This document shows positions 33,130 to 44,646 of a stretch of 64,000 nucleotides of DNA, piece by piece. Made by a program: the position numbers and the translations under genes. A model generated the notes under the pieces. That model searched no databases. It saw nothing but the letters and a program-made list of their open reading frames with translations, and had not been told where the DNA came from. The stretch is from Epiperipatus broadwayi (Eukaryota; Onychophora; Udeonychophora; Euonychophora; Peripatidae), in the NCBI GenBank assembly GCA_028023455.1, contig JAQFVV010006430.1, positions 144,440 to 208,439 of the forward strand. Reading direction: 5' to 3'. The first letter of the stretch is position 1, and every line of letters begins with the position of its first letter.

Positions 33130-33760
33130 CATTTTCAATCATCACTGATGACTATAGGATGAAGGTCTGTGCTTATTTAATCTAGTTTTTCTGGCCCACG
33201 ACCTCTCTTTTCCAAATCAACCCAACAAACTTCCTTATTTCATTCAACCATCAAACTTGTGGTTTCTCTCTAAATATTATATAATTTCTTGATATCCAAT
33301 TTAAGATTTCAAGTGACTATTGCCTTTATTTTTCCAAGATAAAGCTCAACTTCATTTCAGTCTCTTAACCTTTTAACGATATCAGTTTTATGTATTTATT
33401 CTTTTTTGATCATTTCATGTTATTTTCAACATATATATTTTCATAATTTTTGAATTGTCTGAGATCTCTGAATTGTTCTTTTCTTAAGTGCCGAAATCTT
33501 AAATCCACAAATAAGTAGAGTTAAAACACTTCTATTAAAAAACTTCCTTTTCAAACACATACGTATATCTCCTTTTAATATTAATTTATTTCTTCCAAAG
33601 CATGAAACATATCTATCAAAAACCTTTCTTTTCAAACTCATATGTATATCTCATTTTAATATTAAATTATTTCTTCCAAAAACATTCCATACGAGGTTAA
33701 ATCTATGATTAATTTTAGACATTATTTTTGATTCGGTAATAATAATCTGATCAAAATATT
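33130..33760 (-). mobile_element. RTE-like LINE 3' fragment with an internal tandem duplication (pseudogene)
   Basis: On the minus strand it encodes FGRNKLILKGDIRMCLKRK and related C-terminal LINE sequence, with many stops, and its 3' part is more diverged. A block of about 70 bases coding for the FGRN...LKRK segment is present twice in tandem (about 33541-33605 and 33612-33680). The GATGAT tail is decayed to CATCACTGATGAC on the plus strand. Confidence 0.78.
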
Positions 33761-33884
33761 TATATAGAAGACATTTTAACCTAATTTAAAATACCATCCT
33801 AATATTTACATGAAGTTTGCCAATTGTAAAAACTCTATACAAATTCGGTACATTGAACTTTTTGTTATGTTTTACAAAAGCTAT

Positions 33885-33974
33885 CAAGCGTTGGTGGCCG
33901 AGTGGATAGCACAGCTGCCTTACAAGCATTTGTCCCGGGTTCGCTTCCCGGCCGACGCTTTGACACATAAAAAA
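33885..33974 (+). repeat. tRNA-derived SINE, best-preserved copy, with target duplication
   Basis: The tRNA-like body 33888-33958 starts GCGTTGG and ends CCGACGC, which pair as a seven-base-pair acceptor stem. CCCGGGTTCGCTTCCCGG gives a T-arm, and CTGCCTTACAAGCA gives most of an anticodon arm whose loop would read UAC. TTTGACACAT and a poly-A tail follow directly, with no long unrelated body. The duplication AAAAGCTAT flanks both sides (33876-33884 and 33975-33983). The tail and duplication show that it was inserted by retrotransposition, so it is not called as a tRNA gene. Confidence 0.93.
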
Positions 33975-33984
33975 AAAAGCTATT

Positions 33985-34890
33985 AAATAATTTAATTCTT
34001 AACATTCTACTAAACATATCTTATGTTATATTAAGAGAAATTTAAATACAACAATTTGTTATTCAACATATTGTTTCTTGTTTACAAAACTATTGAGATA
34101 TTCCACAAACTTTAGATTTTATACTCCAGTCTTAAATTTGGTTTTTAACTTTTAAGTTGTGCATTTCTTTCAAAACTTTTTAAATAATTTTTTTCCAGCA
34201 GAAATCTAAACCCACATTTATCACGTGATAAACTTAAAATAAAACATTGATTCTCTATAACACTTATTTTAAAAGTATTGAAGAGTTTTAATTAGCATAT
34301 ATCTATGACATTGTTAGATCACACTAACCTTTCATCAATGAGTTTCAATAAATTTTGATAACAGAAAATTCATATTAACTATCTTTGAACATAAAGTAGT
34401 GAACTCACAGAAGAATTATGATTATACAAAATATACGTTTATATCATTTTTTACGTTTACGAATAATCAATCTCTAAGGATAACAACCGCAAAATGTGAT
34501 AAGTATACAATATTCTATCACAGGTTCATCAATATTTTAGGTAGATAGTAATCAATTGGTATTTTAATGTCCCAATAATAAAAAGTCATTGATATAGTAT
34601 AAATTACAAATTTATCAATAGTACTAAAAAATTAAATATTAATTCTTTTTGCATTGTCAGTTGATATCCATTTTGTCTTTGGAAAATGTTAATTTTTTTT
34701 AGAAAAAAAATCAACCCTGAAATGCTGCTCTTAATTTTACAAACAATTTCTTTACATAAATTGTGTACTTTTCAAATTTATTCTATATAAGCACTGGTTT
34801 AAATGCATAACTTTTCCATGCAATAAATCAAGCTTCTTTGATTTTGTTTTTTTCTATCATTTTTTTTTTTTGCAAACATTTTAATATTAC
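33985..34890. other. AT-rich stretch, nothing recognised
   Basis: No coding segment, repeat boundary or RNA gene could be supported. Confidence 0.5.
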
Positions 34891-34892
34891 TC

Positions 34893-35125
34893 TGATTTGT
34901 GGCAACCAGAGTAATCAATGGATGCCAGAAGGCTTGTGCATAAAATCCCCACCTAATGCCTACTCACCCAATATCCCCAGACTAGTTTCTAGCTTGTGGC
35001 CTTCGTCAATGAGGAGCCTTGGGTCTGAGAGCACTGCACCTAGATCTTAGGATCTAATGCAAGCATCCAGCAGCCACCTTGCCTGTTTAATAACAGTTAT
35101 GTGCTAGCATAAGAGATGGTGATCA
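34893..35125 (+). repeat. Repeat family B, copy 2
   Basis: It shares CAACCAGAGTAATCAATGGA, then GCTTGTGCATAAAATCCC, AGACTAGTTTCT, and GCACCTAGATCTTAGGA, ending in AGAGATGGTGATCATGTGAT. It aligns along its length with 44275-44485. There is no long ORF beyond a chance 70-codon frame, and the class is unknown. Confidence 0.83.
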
Positions 35126-35129
35126 TGTG

Positions 35130-36120
35130 ATATTTATAATTAAATCTGTGTCTATGTTTTATTTTCATGATTATAAGATAATGCATTTGTAGATTTAGCT
35201 TTTGCATTTCTATATATATAACCATAAGGCTGAGGTTCAGTCTATTATAAATGCATATATAAAATATAAATTTCCACTAACTAACTAGATCTACATTCAG
35301 TTCACAACACTCTAACCAAAACTTAATAAAACAATAGAATTTTAATAATCTGCTGTCAAAGTAATCTCTTTTAAAAAAGCTGAATTCCAATTTTTACAGG
35401 TGGATTAAGGTGGATTAAGGTCTTTAAATATACAAAGATTAAAACCATATGATTGTGACAAAATAAGATTTTAATTTGTGTAGAAGTTTAAATAAAACCC
35501 ATTCATCAGGCAGAGAAAAATCTGTCTTCAAGATGTTTATTTTTATTCTACTCATTCGGGTTTATTTAAACTTCAATCTCTTAGTCATATACTTCATTCT
35601 TAGACAAGTTAAAAGGTGAAATCCATTTTTAACTATAGTGATTGCCTTAATTAGAGATTATGGATATTTTGTTTGTTTATTAAGTTTTAGCTGTTATACT
35701 ATACATATTATAGAATATTATGGAAAAGTATGGTAAGGCTGTAAGGATGATGACCATTCATTCAGTACCCATATTGAAATGCCTTCTGTATATGATTTAT
35801 AATTTACCACGATGATGGTTAAGTGGTGACCATGTAAAACTTCTGTTCCTTTTTTAAAATGTAAGAGTAAAGGTATTTGAAAATACAAACAATTTGTGAA
35901 TTCTAGTCAAAATTCCTTAGAGTATTTTTGAAAGTTAAAATTGTAATTTGCTAATATTGACTTTCTCCACAGCCTTTAGCTTTGGAATAATATGTATTCT
36001 ACTTATCTTACAACTCACTAACAAATTATTACTTTTTATACTGAATTTATTAAGAAATATACATATCCAATGACCAAAATATGATCGAACTCTGATCTAT
36101 ATTTGGATGTTATATATATA
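35130..36120. other. AT-rich stretch, nothing recognised
   Basis: There is a small tandem duplication of GGTGGATTAA at about 35400-35420. Otherwise no supportable feature. Confidence 0.5.
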
Positions 36121-36123
36121 TAT

Positions 36124-38737
36124 TGAAACAGTGAGATTCGTATTCGAATCTTAAGTTTCACCTTTTTCTATCGTCTCTCACTCACCGCTCTATCCTATCC
36201 AAATTTAAACTTTTTGGTATTGAATTGTGTGTGTAGTAATATTAAAAATGTATAGATATATGTAGAATTCACTATAAACATGCACACATTTCGATATCAA
36301 ATTTAAGGCAATAAATAAAGATAAATAATATAATTTAGATTTCTTCTTTTAGTTATATAAAAATATATAATTTTAACTATTTATTTTGAATTGTAAAATC
36401 CGTTATTTATTGCTTTGTTTAAATTTCATTTAGTAATAATTTTAGAAATAGATTGTAATATTTAATTAAAGTAAAAATAATCATATGTTCCCTTTTGTGT
36501 TTGAAATTTTAAAAGCAACGGTCGGTGAGAGATAATAGATTAATTAAAGAAAAATTCCCCAAAATGTAATTATAAAATGTAAATGTAAAATGTAAATGTA
36601 AACAATAGAAAGGCAGCTTTCTCTATAATTAAACTTAACAAAAATGCATTGATTATCCTCAGGGCAGATTAAGTGGAATCCAAAAATAAACTATCACAAA
36701 AATGTAAAAGATAAGATCTAAGAAAAGAGGCCATTTTAGACTTTCTAGAAACTTTCAGTTGAACTTTAGCTTGGCTCTTGAGAAGTTGAGAGTCTCCAAA
36801 TATATATATTGTTCTACGTGCCACAGTATGCGTGAGTAGAAAGTGCCAAAGACTATTCTCTCCGGAGATGGTCGAATGTTTGCCAAAAACCTATGCCCAT
36901 GCCCTCCATAAAATAAACCAAAGAAGATCTGCTGCCCCAAACAATTAGAAAACTGCTGCTGCTATTCAAGTATCTAAATCACCTAAATACTGTAAAGAAC
37001 TGCTAATGCTAGAATCATGAACAATTTGCTGCTGATCATTGAATCGGAAAACTTCTCATAAAACAGGTACCTGTATCCAAATTCTCTAGAGTACTCTACT
37101 AATATCCTGCTATAGCTCATTCATCTTTTTATAACTTATAAACTATCAACTATAAATTCTCATTGTAAAACTATAAATTTAATAATTAATATTATGTAAA
37201 TTTCTTTAATAATCTAGCCTGCCTAACTATCTTTCTTGGTACGTATTTCTAAAATCTACATTTTATTATATAATTATCGCATGCTCATAATTTTCTAAGT
37301 ATAAATCTATGATTGCTTGAAATAGTGGATGTGTGTCAAATTTTCATTAATATTTACTTTAATAAATAACTTAATATTTTCATATAAATCGACACGCATT
37401 CAATGCTTCATTTATTGTAATGCAGGGGTCTACTGCTTAGCAAATGGCTGACGTATTAGTTGTAATAATCACCCAGTTTACATATTGTTTATATTTTATT
37501 AAATTTTAATTAATAATTCCATAAAATTGCATTTCTTTGAAAGTCGCAAAAGTTCTTTATTAAATGTTGATAATGTAGGGCCGAGTTATAAAATATATTT
37601 AAATCTTAACAGGATCGTCTGTACATTATACAAGTGTTACGTTTTAGAGATGCGATGGCCCATTACAAGCCTTGAATATTCCGGATTCTATAGGGTTGAA
37701 ATTAACCCCAGTTGTCCTACACAAGCGGACATAATAAATGCTCCCATGGGGCTTGACGATTGTCACGCAGCCAATTGGCAATCGTGGCACGAACCACTTG
37801 TCCCTGGTTATGCTTATGTGACACCTTACCTCTTCGGGCCTATGGCAAATGCCAGCCTGTTTTTACAAACTCATTCATGGCTTTGCAGTTTCAATATACT
37901 GCCACTTCCTATTGCCTTTCTAAACATACCACGTGTTTCTTTTATTAACTTTATTAGTCTATGTATAACTCCGTCCCTGCATTGGTGACATAATTCACTC
38001 TCAAATAAATGTTTGCCCTTAATTATTAGTAAATATCTTTAATTAAATAAATATATGTCCGCTGCTACTATTATAAATCTTACTTTAGACTCTTGTATTG
38101 CAAAAGTATAAATTCCTAAAGGCATGCCTTAGAAATACTTGCTCGAGAATTTTAGGTAGCTAGATTACATCATCAAAAAAATGTATTTCACTTTGTAAAC
38201 ATAACAGTATCGGAAAATACCGCTACTGAGATCTTAAATATAATGTATTATTGGTAAAATGATTTCGCATAAATGTTTCTAAATAAATAAATGTATTTCT
38301 TTAATATATAATAGTATCGGAAAATTCCGTTACTCAATTTTAAATATTACCAAATATTATTAGTAAATGATTTATTATTAAAATGTTTCAATAAATAATG
38401 TCAAACTATACATCTGCTGTTACTTCTTTATTTATTCGATACCCATTCCATATTATATTTCCTCGATTCTGTAAGATAAATGTTTAAGATTAATGTTCTG
38501 ATTGGCTAAATCGAAATAAAGTTCTTGATTCTCTTGCATCTCCCTGATCACCATGCCTAAAGAAGTTTTTACTAACATGGCATCGGATGCATTGTTTCGT
38601 TGATTGTATTGTGGAACCGATAAACTATGTTCGAACTCAGTCCTATGGGTGACTTCGCTACCGAGATGGTACTGCCGTTCTGTGTGGTTGTCGAATTCTG
38701 CACTATGTTAATGAATCACATGTTTATGACTGTTACA
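36124..38737. mobile_element. Possible 2.6-kb LTR-like unit
   Basis: It begins TGAAACAG and ends CTGTTACA, an imperfect inverted pair with TG...CA ends, and both ends abut (AT)n. The interior is less AT-rich than the flanks at 37570-37990 and 38500-38730, as in the proven LTRs at 53.5-58.2 kb. A 153-codon ORF (37527-37988) shows no domain I know. I found no second copy, primer-binding site or coding region, so a solo LTR is the best guess; direction unknown. Confidence 0.35.
38205..38400. repeat. Two degenerate tandem copies
   Basis: AGTATCGGAAAATACCG and AGTATCGGAAAATTCCG (about 38208 and 38313) each head a unit continuing through TACTNA...TAAATATNA, TATTGGTAAA or TTAGTAAATGATTT, and ATGTTTC. 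The period is about 105 bases. Confidence 0.8.
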
Positions 38738-39109
38738 ATATATATATATATATTCTCTTAAGGAACTGAGCTGGGCAAATTTCTAACGTTCATTTCATTT
38801 GTTCTTGTCATTACAATTATTATTACTATATGATTATTTGTTTATTATATGAAAATGGATGGGCTGCCGATCAACACAAGTCAGTCATGATGAGTTTATT
38901 GACTTTTTGCATGCAAGATCAAGACACATTATGGCTATTCTTTTAATTTCCCTAAAAATTATTAACTCATATACCAGGAAAGCTAACTTGAAGGCAAAAT
39001 GAATTTGCTTGCAAAAAAGCTTTTTCACAGTAGGTATTTACAATCATCATAGATAAAACTAAAGTATGACCTTTAGTCTCAAAAGTTGCAAAGTCATGGC
39101 AATGACTGC

Positions 39110-41680
39110 TGTTCAAAGGCAGAAGGGATTAAGAATCCTCTGATTGCAAATCCTAGATGCCACTCAATTATGACTTCTTAATTAAGCATTTATAAGTGCA
39201 GATAACGTTTAAGTGAAGGAAGATTGCATGAATGAGATGAACTGTCCACAATTAAATGGGAGATTATTGGACTTTGTGAAGTCAGAGGAAAAGCTAAAGA
39301 GACAATTGATTTAAAAAGTGGATATGTATTTTACTAGAAAAGCACAAACATTAGAAGTACAAGTGGAATAGTATTCATTATAAATAAAAAATGGAAGAAC
39401 AACATTATGGAGATTGGTATATCAGATTCAATATTAGTTCTTCAATTTTGTGGACGATAGCAATGACAAATAATTCAGCTTTATAACCCAATGAGTTCTG
39501 ACTGTGATGAAGAAATAGAGAATTTTTATAGGGTGTACAAAAGACTTTTGATTAGATAAAATCATTTTAAAATTGTTATGTAAGATGAGACTTTAGTGCG
39601 AGAAATTAAAGAAAACATAGTCTTGTGAAATTTGCAGAAAATGAAATACTGTATATTACAAATTCTTTCATGAGAATAATGTTAAATAGTATAGAGCATA
39701 GAAGCACGAAAATGGAGGTATAGCTGAATTGGATTATATTTTGACTAATGAGAAATATGTATTTCAAGATTGTATTTAATAGATTCAACACAGGAAATGA
39801 TCATGGATTAGTGAAAGGGAAGATATAGGCTAGAGCAAAACTGGAAAGACAAAAATTATTAAGAAAGCAACATATAGAGTTGACATTCTTAATCTTCCAC
39901 TGAATTCAAATTGTTTAAAAATATTAACATGTTTTAAAGGTGATTCAGGTTTGAATGAAATCAATAGAAATTCAATTAATCCTCTACTAAAAACTATAAC
40001 AAAAATAAGGGCATCAAAACGCAATAATTCGCCAGTAAATTTTCTATTGAGACAAACAATGTATTAAAAAAAGAAATAATATGGAAAAATATATAAATAA
40101 TTCATTATGAAGAAATAAATATTTAGAGTAAAGTGATAAGAACAAGAATTAATAAAAGGTATAATAAAATGTAATGTAAATTAGCAAGAAAAGCTATAGA
40201 AGAGAAACAAAGTCTCAAAAGTATAAAAAACATTTCGATATTGGTAAAAAAACTTAATTCTATAAAAAGATGACATCATGAAATGTGTGAAAAAGTTTTA
40301 TAAAGAATTATTTAGCAGTCAAGAAACTAAAATTAAGCATCCCTTACAATTACTACAATTTCTGAATTGACCAGTATTTAAAATGAAGAAGTAAGACATA
40401 TAATTTAATCTATGAAGATGGGAAAAGTTTTAGCTAATCATGGAATTGTGATTGATATCTTGAAGTAATCAGGTAAAGAAGTAGAAAAACTGTTGGCACA
40501 ATTGTATATGTCTAAATGATAAAAATGTACCGAATAACTGGAAGAATGCAATCTAATATTGATCTTTTAAAAAGGGGACAAAGGGGGTATTAGTCATTAT
40601 AAACCTATCAATCTTTTATCTGTTCTATACACAATTTTTAACAAGTTTATTACAACTTGTCTGTAAGAACTTATCAAGAAAAAACAAGGTAGATTTTAAG
40701 GTGGTTCTACTATGGAGGATCACATCCAAATATTGAGAGAAGTTATAAAAAAAAGAAATGAATATAAGTTGTCATTATGCTTTGAATTTGTAGATTAGCA
40801 ATAGGCATTTGATTCTATAAGGATTTCTTTAGTGATTAAAGCATTGTATCATCATGGTATAGACCCAGGATGTTGTCATATTCTGAAGAATATTGATAAA
40901 AATGCAACAGCAACAATTAGATTGTATAATAATCCTACGGAGATTAACATTAAGACAGATATTTGTCACTTCATATCTCCAAAACATTTGAGAATAACTA
41001 TTTTGTGGATTAAAATGGGAAACTAATGGAATATCAGTAGATGGAGAATATTTGTCATCCAGATTTTGCAAACAATATGTTTGATTTTACAATTAATACT
41101 TCGAGCTTTAGATGTTGTAAAAGTTATCAGATAAAAGTAAGAGAGGAGGATTAAAAATTATTGCTAAAAAATAATGTTCAATGGATTTTATTAAAAAGAA
41201 AATAACAATTGATAATGATGAATTAGAAGTTAACAACTACAAATACTTTGGTCCGATTATTAGTATAGATGGAGACATAAAGGATGAGATTAATCATAGA
41301 ATTAAACTTGGATTGGAGAACTTTTGATAGAAATAATATTTAAAAAAATATGCTTATGTATATGAGAAGAAAGTTTTTCAATAAATATGATTTACAAGTT
41401 CTTATTTATGAATATGAAATTTAAGACCCTTAATAGAAGAGCAATGCAGATAATTCAGAGCACTCAACAAAAGATGGGGAGGTATAAATTATGAATAACA
41501 AGAAAGGATCAAAAACAAAATGCATGGATGAGAAAACAAACAGATATTATTGACATTATTGAAACAGTTAAGAAACTGAAGCAGAGATGGACTGGATGTA
41601 TTGTTAGATGAAGTAGTAGTCAGTCAAAATTTTAAACAGAATTCGAATTGATTACAAAAGACATAGTAAAAGATGACATA
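39110..41680 (+). mobile_element. Long, heavily decayed RTE-like LINE copy (endonuclease plus reverse transcriptase)
   Basis: Fragments in order along the plus strand match one LINE. The APE-type endonuclease is seen from about 39250 (GLCEVRGKAKETIDL, then GIVFIINKKWKNNIMEI, then ELDYILTNEKY near 39740). The reverse transcriptase is seen from about 40515 (IPNNWKNA, then SHYKPINLLSVLYTIFNKF, STMEDHIQILREVIKKRNE, QAFDSI, and KALYHHGID followed by KNATATIRLYNNPTE). The C-terminal segment near 41240-41640 matches the other copies. Stops and frame changes are frequent, and the FADD-box region is degraded. This copy shows that the many short 3' fragments belong to an element with an endonuclease domain. 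Direction and order are secure; exact ends are not. Confidence 0.83.
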
Positions 41681-41705
41681 ATAAATATATCAGGTGATGA
41701 ACCTC

Positions 41706-42280
41706 CAGTTTATGGGCCAAATTGTCCATTGAAAGCTTTTAATCTGGCCCTTGGACAATTTTACATATATAAAATGGCCCTGTATAAAATTTCTATTTAA
41801 ATATGCATAGAGCAAATATTGAATTAAGAAGAGTTAAGTATAATAATATATCATTTATTTCCCTCTCCACCTTTTATAATAGTTTTACTTCATTCTCTCA
41901 GAGATGCAATATTTCAAAAAATTATCTATATTGTGTGGTTTATCTGACTACAGATTTAATCTGCAGGCATTTTGTTTGTTTTTATAGCGATTTTCACAGA
42001 TGAATGTATACTATTAAAATAATACTCAAATTTTATTTTGTTTTATTATAATTATTGTTTTGCATTAACTTTTTTATTAGGATGGCCACACTTAGTAAAA
42101 TAAGAAAAAATGATACAGAAAATTGTGCTTTTCAAAAGAAATGGACCAATGCGTACTTTCTTTTATAGAAAAAAATAGGAAATTGATGAGCTGATATGAC
42201 TGGAAAGTAATTCAGTTAATAAAGAATATAATACTAAGATGCACTATTTATCAAAATATTCTGATTACAACCAGATTATT
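41706..42280 (+). pseudogene. hAT transposon 5' end and transposase N-terminus (fragment)
   Basis: A region with GGGCCAAATTGTCC and CTGGCCCTTGGACAATTTT is typical of hAT subterminal sequence. From ATG at 42082 it encodes MATLSKIRKNDTENCAFQKK and WTNAYF, then after a stop VNKEYNTKMHYLSKYSDYN near 42215-42270. This matches the BED-like N-terminus (KEYN-x-x-x-H-Y) of the hAT transposases from which GTF2IRD2-like genes derive. The Cys pair expected between the two blocks falls in the broken stretch. The remainder is displaced or lost; see 44559-44646. Confidence 0.7.
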
Positions 42281-42286
42281 AGGAAA

Positions 42287-42369
42287 GGTAAGCACAGTTG
42301 CCTTACAAGCAGTTATTCCAGGTTAGCAGATTCGTTTCCCTGCCGATGCTATGACACATAAAAAAAAAG
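42287..42369 (+). repeat. tRNA-derived SINE, 5'-truncated
   Basis: It starts within the A-box region (GGTAAGCACAGTTGCC), carries TTACAAGCAGTTATTCCAGG and TTCGTTTCCCTGCCGATGC, then ATGACACAT and poly-A. It directly follows the hAT transposase fragment and may have inserted into it. Confidence 0.85.
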
Positions 42370-42690
42370 TACAAAATAACAAAGTAGTAACAAAATAACC
42401 CACAATTTGGTTAATTAGCCATTCTTGGAAAATATCAGAGATCTTAAGAACCTAGATTTATTACAAAACAATTGGAAATTGCAGGAATATTGTCATTTAA
42501 ATAAAAGCATTTGAGGCTCAAATAAATCAAAAAAATTAAAAAGGTCTTAAATGTTTTTATTTAAATGACAATATGACGGGAATTTCCAATTGTTTTGTAA
42601 TAAATCTAGGTTCTTAAGATCTCTGATATTTTCTAAGAATGGCAAATAAACCAAGAGGTGGATTACTTTGTTATTTGTGCTTCTTAGTCA
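42370..42690. mobile_element. Foldback (MITE-like) element
   Basis: Arms of about 140 bases (42370-42513 and 42548-42690) are inverted copies: TCAGAGATCTTAAGAACCTA on the left has an exact inverse on the right, as do GGAAATT and TTTAAATGACAATAT-type blocks. The A-rich middle is about 35 bases. Confidence 0.9.
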
Positions 42691-43608
42691 GCTAGTCACA
42701 TAAAAGCATATTATTTTTTTTCTTTTTAGTTATATATTATTTTAAAAAATGGTTAAAACTAAAAAAAGAATCTGACAAAATGATAATATAACAATAAGAC
42801 ATGAAAATAAAAAATACGCCCTCTAATAAACCAATTCTAAATTTAAATATCGTGATTATCTACTATATAAAAATATTTATATATTGACTTTCTAATTAAT
42901 TATTAATCTTTTCTTCACACATTTACTTTTTTTTACAAAATAGTTATGAAATATTGAGCATTTCAAAAGAATAATTCAAATTTTAATAGAAAATAGTTAC
43001 TTTTAATTAGTTAAGTATGAACTAGTCAGCATGCCGCTTGGTGGCTTTGTTGTTAGTCAAAAACCAATAGATATAACATTACTGGGCTGATTTACAATTT
43101 TGTTATTATTTATTTAAAAACAAGTAAATATAATACTTTCACCTATTTGTTTATTTTTTAATAGGGATTTACATTTATTTTTCCTAAAAACATTAAAAAA
43201 AATTGCATTTTTTTATTTCTAAATTATATTTTTAAATTACATTATACATGGCAACGTGTAGCGCTGGAATGTGCGGGGGGGGGGGGGCTGGTGGTTTTGA
43301 CGATCCTTCTGATTATCCCAAACATGCGCTACTCTAATCAAACAAAAAATATATAAATATCAGAAAAATTTCATGGTGACATTTGGAAAAGTATTCTAAA
43401 AACTAAAAAAAATTATAAAACAACATTATTTAATAAAATGTAAGAATTCCGTTTTAATGTCCCCGTCTGATCAGACCAAGTTTATGCTTTTAAAAACAAT
43501 GGCAAATCACAGTTGTTTTAGTAGTCTCATAGCTGTTCATATGCAAAATACATTTTTCATGTGATTTCTGTAAAATGCTGCTGGGACATATACTTTTGCA
43601 ATTCATTT

Positions 43609-43708
43609 CACCTTAAAAAGATGGGTATAGAAGCGTGGTGACAGGCTTACAATTATTACACCTTAAAAAGATGGGTATGGAAGCGTGGTGACAGGCTTAC
43701 AATTATTA
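43609..43708. repeat. Tandem pair of a 50-bp unit
   Basis: Two adjacent 50-base copies begin CACCTTAAAAAGATGGGTAT and differ at one position (A or G). The high identity indicates a very recent duplication. Confidence 0.95.
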
Positions 43709-43744
43709 CTATCTAAAACTACATCAGGTCATGTGAAAAATTAT

Positions 43745-43930
43745 TACTTCGAATGCACATAAAAAGAGTTATGGCCACTTGAATTCTACACACCCTCACA
43801 TCATACCATAGCGATCTGTGAAGTGTGTGCTATTTGCATAGTAGCACAAAGCACAAAAGCAGGATGTAATATTTGTGTGCAATGTCATCTAGGTCTGCTT
43901 AGTGGCTAAAATGAACAGAACTGTTCTATA
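43745..43930 (+). repeat. Repeat family C, copy 2
   Basis: It matches the inverse of 28835-29010 across its length, including CACACCCTCACAT and TGCTATTTGCATAGTAG. The two copies share no obvious tRNA or transposase features. Confidence 0.75.
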
Positions 43931-44039
43931 GGCTGCATAAATGTCATATTTCTGTGCTTTTGTATGGAATCAGCAACATCAAATGTCGTGTGGTGGCCAA
44001 TCAACTAGTATCAAAAATATTAACAAAATTTTACTTTGC

Positions 44040-44125
44040 AATTATAAAATTCCTATTATCTCAGTTGTTAAGAATATTTTCTTGGGAAATCTAAGTTTGT
44101 GAGTTCAAGTTCTGAAGGGGAACAG
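44040..44125 (+). repeat. Second tRNA-derived sequence (tRNA pseudogene or SINE head)
   Basis: ATCTCAGTTGTTAAGAA resembles an A-box/D-arm, TTCTTGGGAAATC resembles an anticodon arm (loop would read UGG), and GTGAGTTCAAGTTCT resembles a B-box/T-arm, in the right order and spacing. The stems are poorly paired, so it is not a working tRNA. It is unlike the SINE family found elsewhere in the window. Confidence 0.55.
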
Positions 44126-44247
44126 ATTTTTTTTATTGTTAAAAATTTTAAAATCTTTACATGACAGAATGACAGACAGAGCAAATTAATATAAAAGAAT
44201 TTAAAAATCTGAGAAAGTGACTAACATATTTTATAAAAAGTGTTATT

Positions 44248-44485
44248 AAAACAAGCAAAACTCTCCATATAGTAGTGCCACTCAGTGCCAACCAGAGTAA
44301 TCAATGGATGCGGAAGACTTGTGCATAAAATCCCTCTCTAGTGCCTACTCATCCAAAATCCCAGACTAGTTTCTGGCTTTTGGCCTTCATCAGTGAGAAG
44401 CTTTGGATCTGAGAGCATTGCACTTAGATCTTAGGAACGGTTATGAGCAAGCATAAGAAATGGTAATCAAATGATGTTTAGTGAT
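44248..44485 (+). repeat. Repeat family B, copy 3
   Basis: It starts AAGCAAAACTCTCCATATAG, as do the arms of the foldback at 25730-25927, then follows copy 2 through CAACCAGAGTAATCAATGGA, GACTAGTTTCTGGC and GCACTTAGATCTTAGGA to a TGGTAATCAAATGATG-like end. Confidence 0.85.
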
Positions 44486-44558
44486 TTATAAAAAGTGCAA
44501 ACCAGTCAAAACATTCTGCGAAAACAAGTTAAATTATTTTTTTATATATAAAAAAAGA

Positions 44559-44646
44559 AAGGCAAACATTTTAAAACCATTTTCTAAAGAAGACTTTATA
44601 AAAGATTGTATCCTAATTGCTGTAGAATTAATTTACCCAGAACATT
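44559..44646 (+). pseudogene. hAT transposase internal fragment
   Basis: An in-frame run encodes KANILKPFSKEDFIKDC followed by ILIAVELIYPEH and a stop. This matches the segment that follows the BED-like domain in GTF2IRD2-related hAT transposases (K-P-F-S-x-x-x-F-I-K-x-C). It lies 2.3 kb beyond the N-terminal fragment at 42082-42280 in the same orientation, with repeats B, C, a foldback and a SINE between. It is probably the same element, split. Confidence 0.62.

Noticed and set aside
33888-33958. Cloverleaf-like sequence that could be called a tRNA with a UAC anticodon
   Set aside because: A poly-A tail, target duplication and seven other dispersed copies show it is a retrotransposed SINE.
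37527-37988. 153-codon ORF in the LTR-like unit
   Set aside because: No recognisable domain, a second overlapping frame is also open, and the segment's lower AT content alone explains its length.
43270-43290. Run of G (about 13) suggesting a structured element
   Set aside because: A single homopolymer run without matching G-tracts; it cannot be interpreted further and may be a sequencing or assembly artefact.
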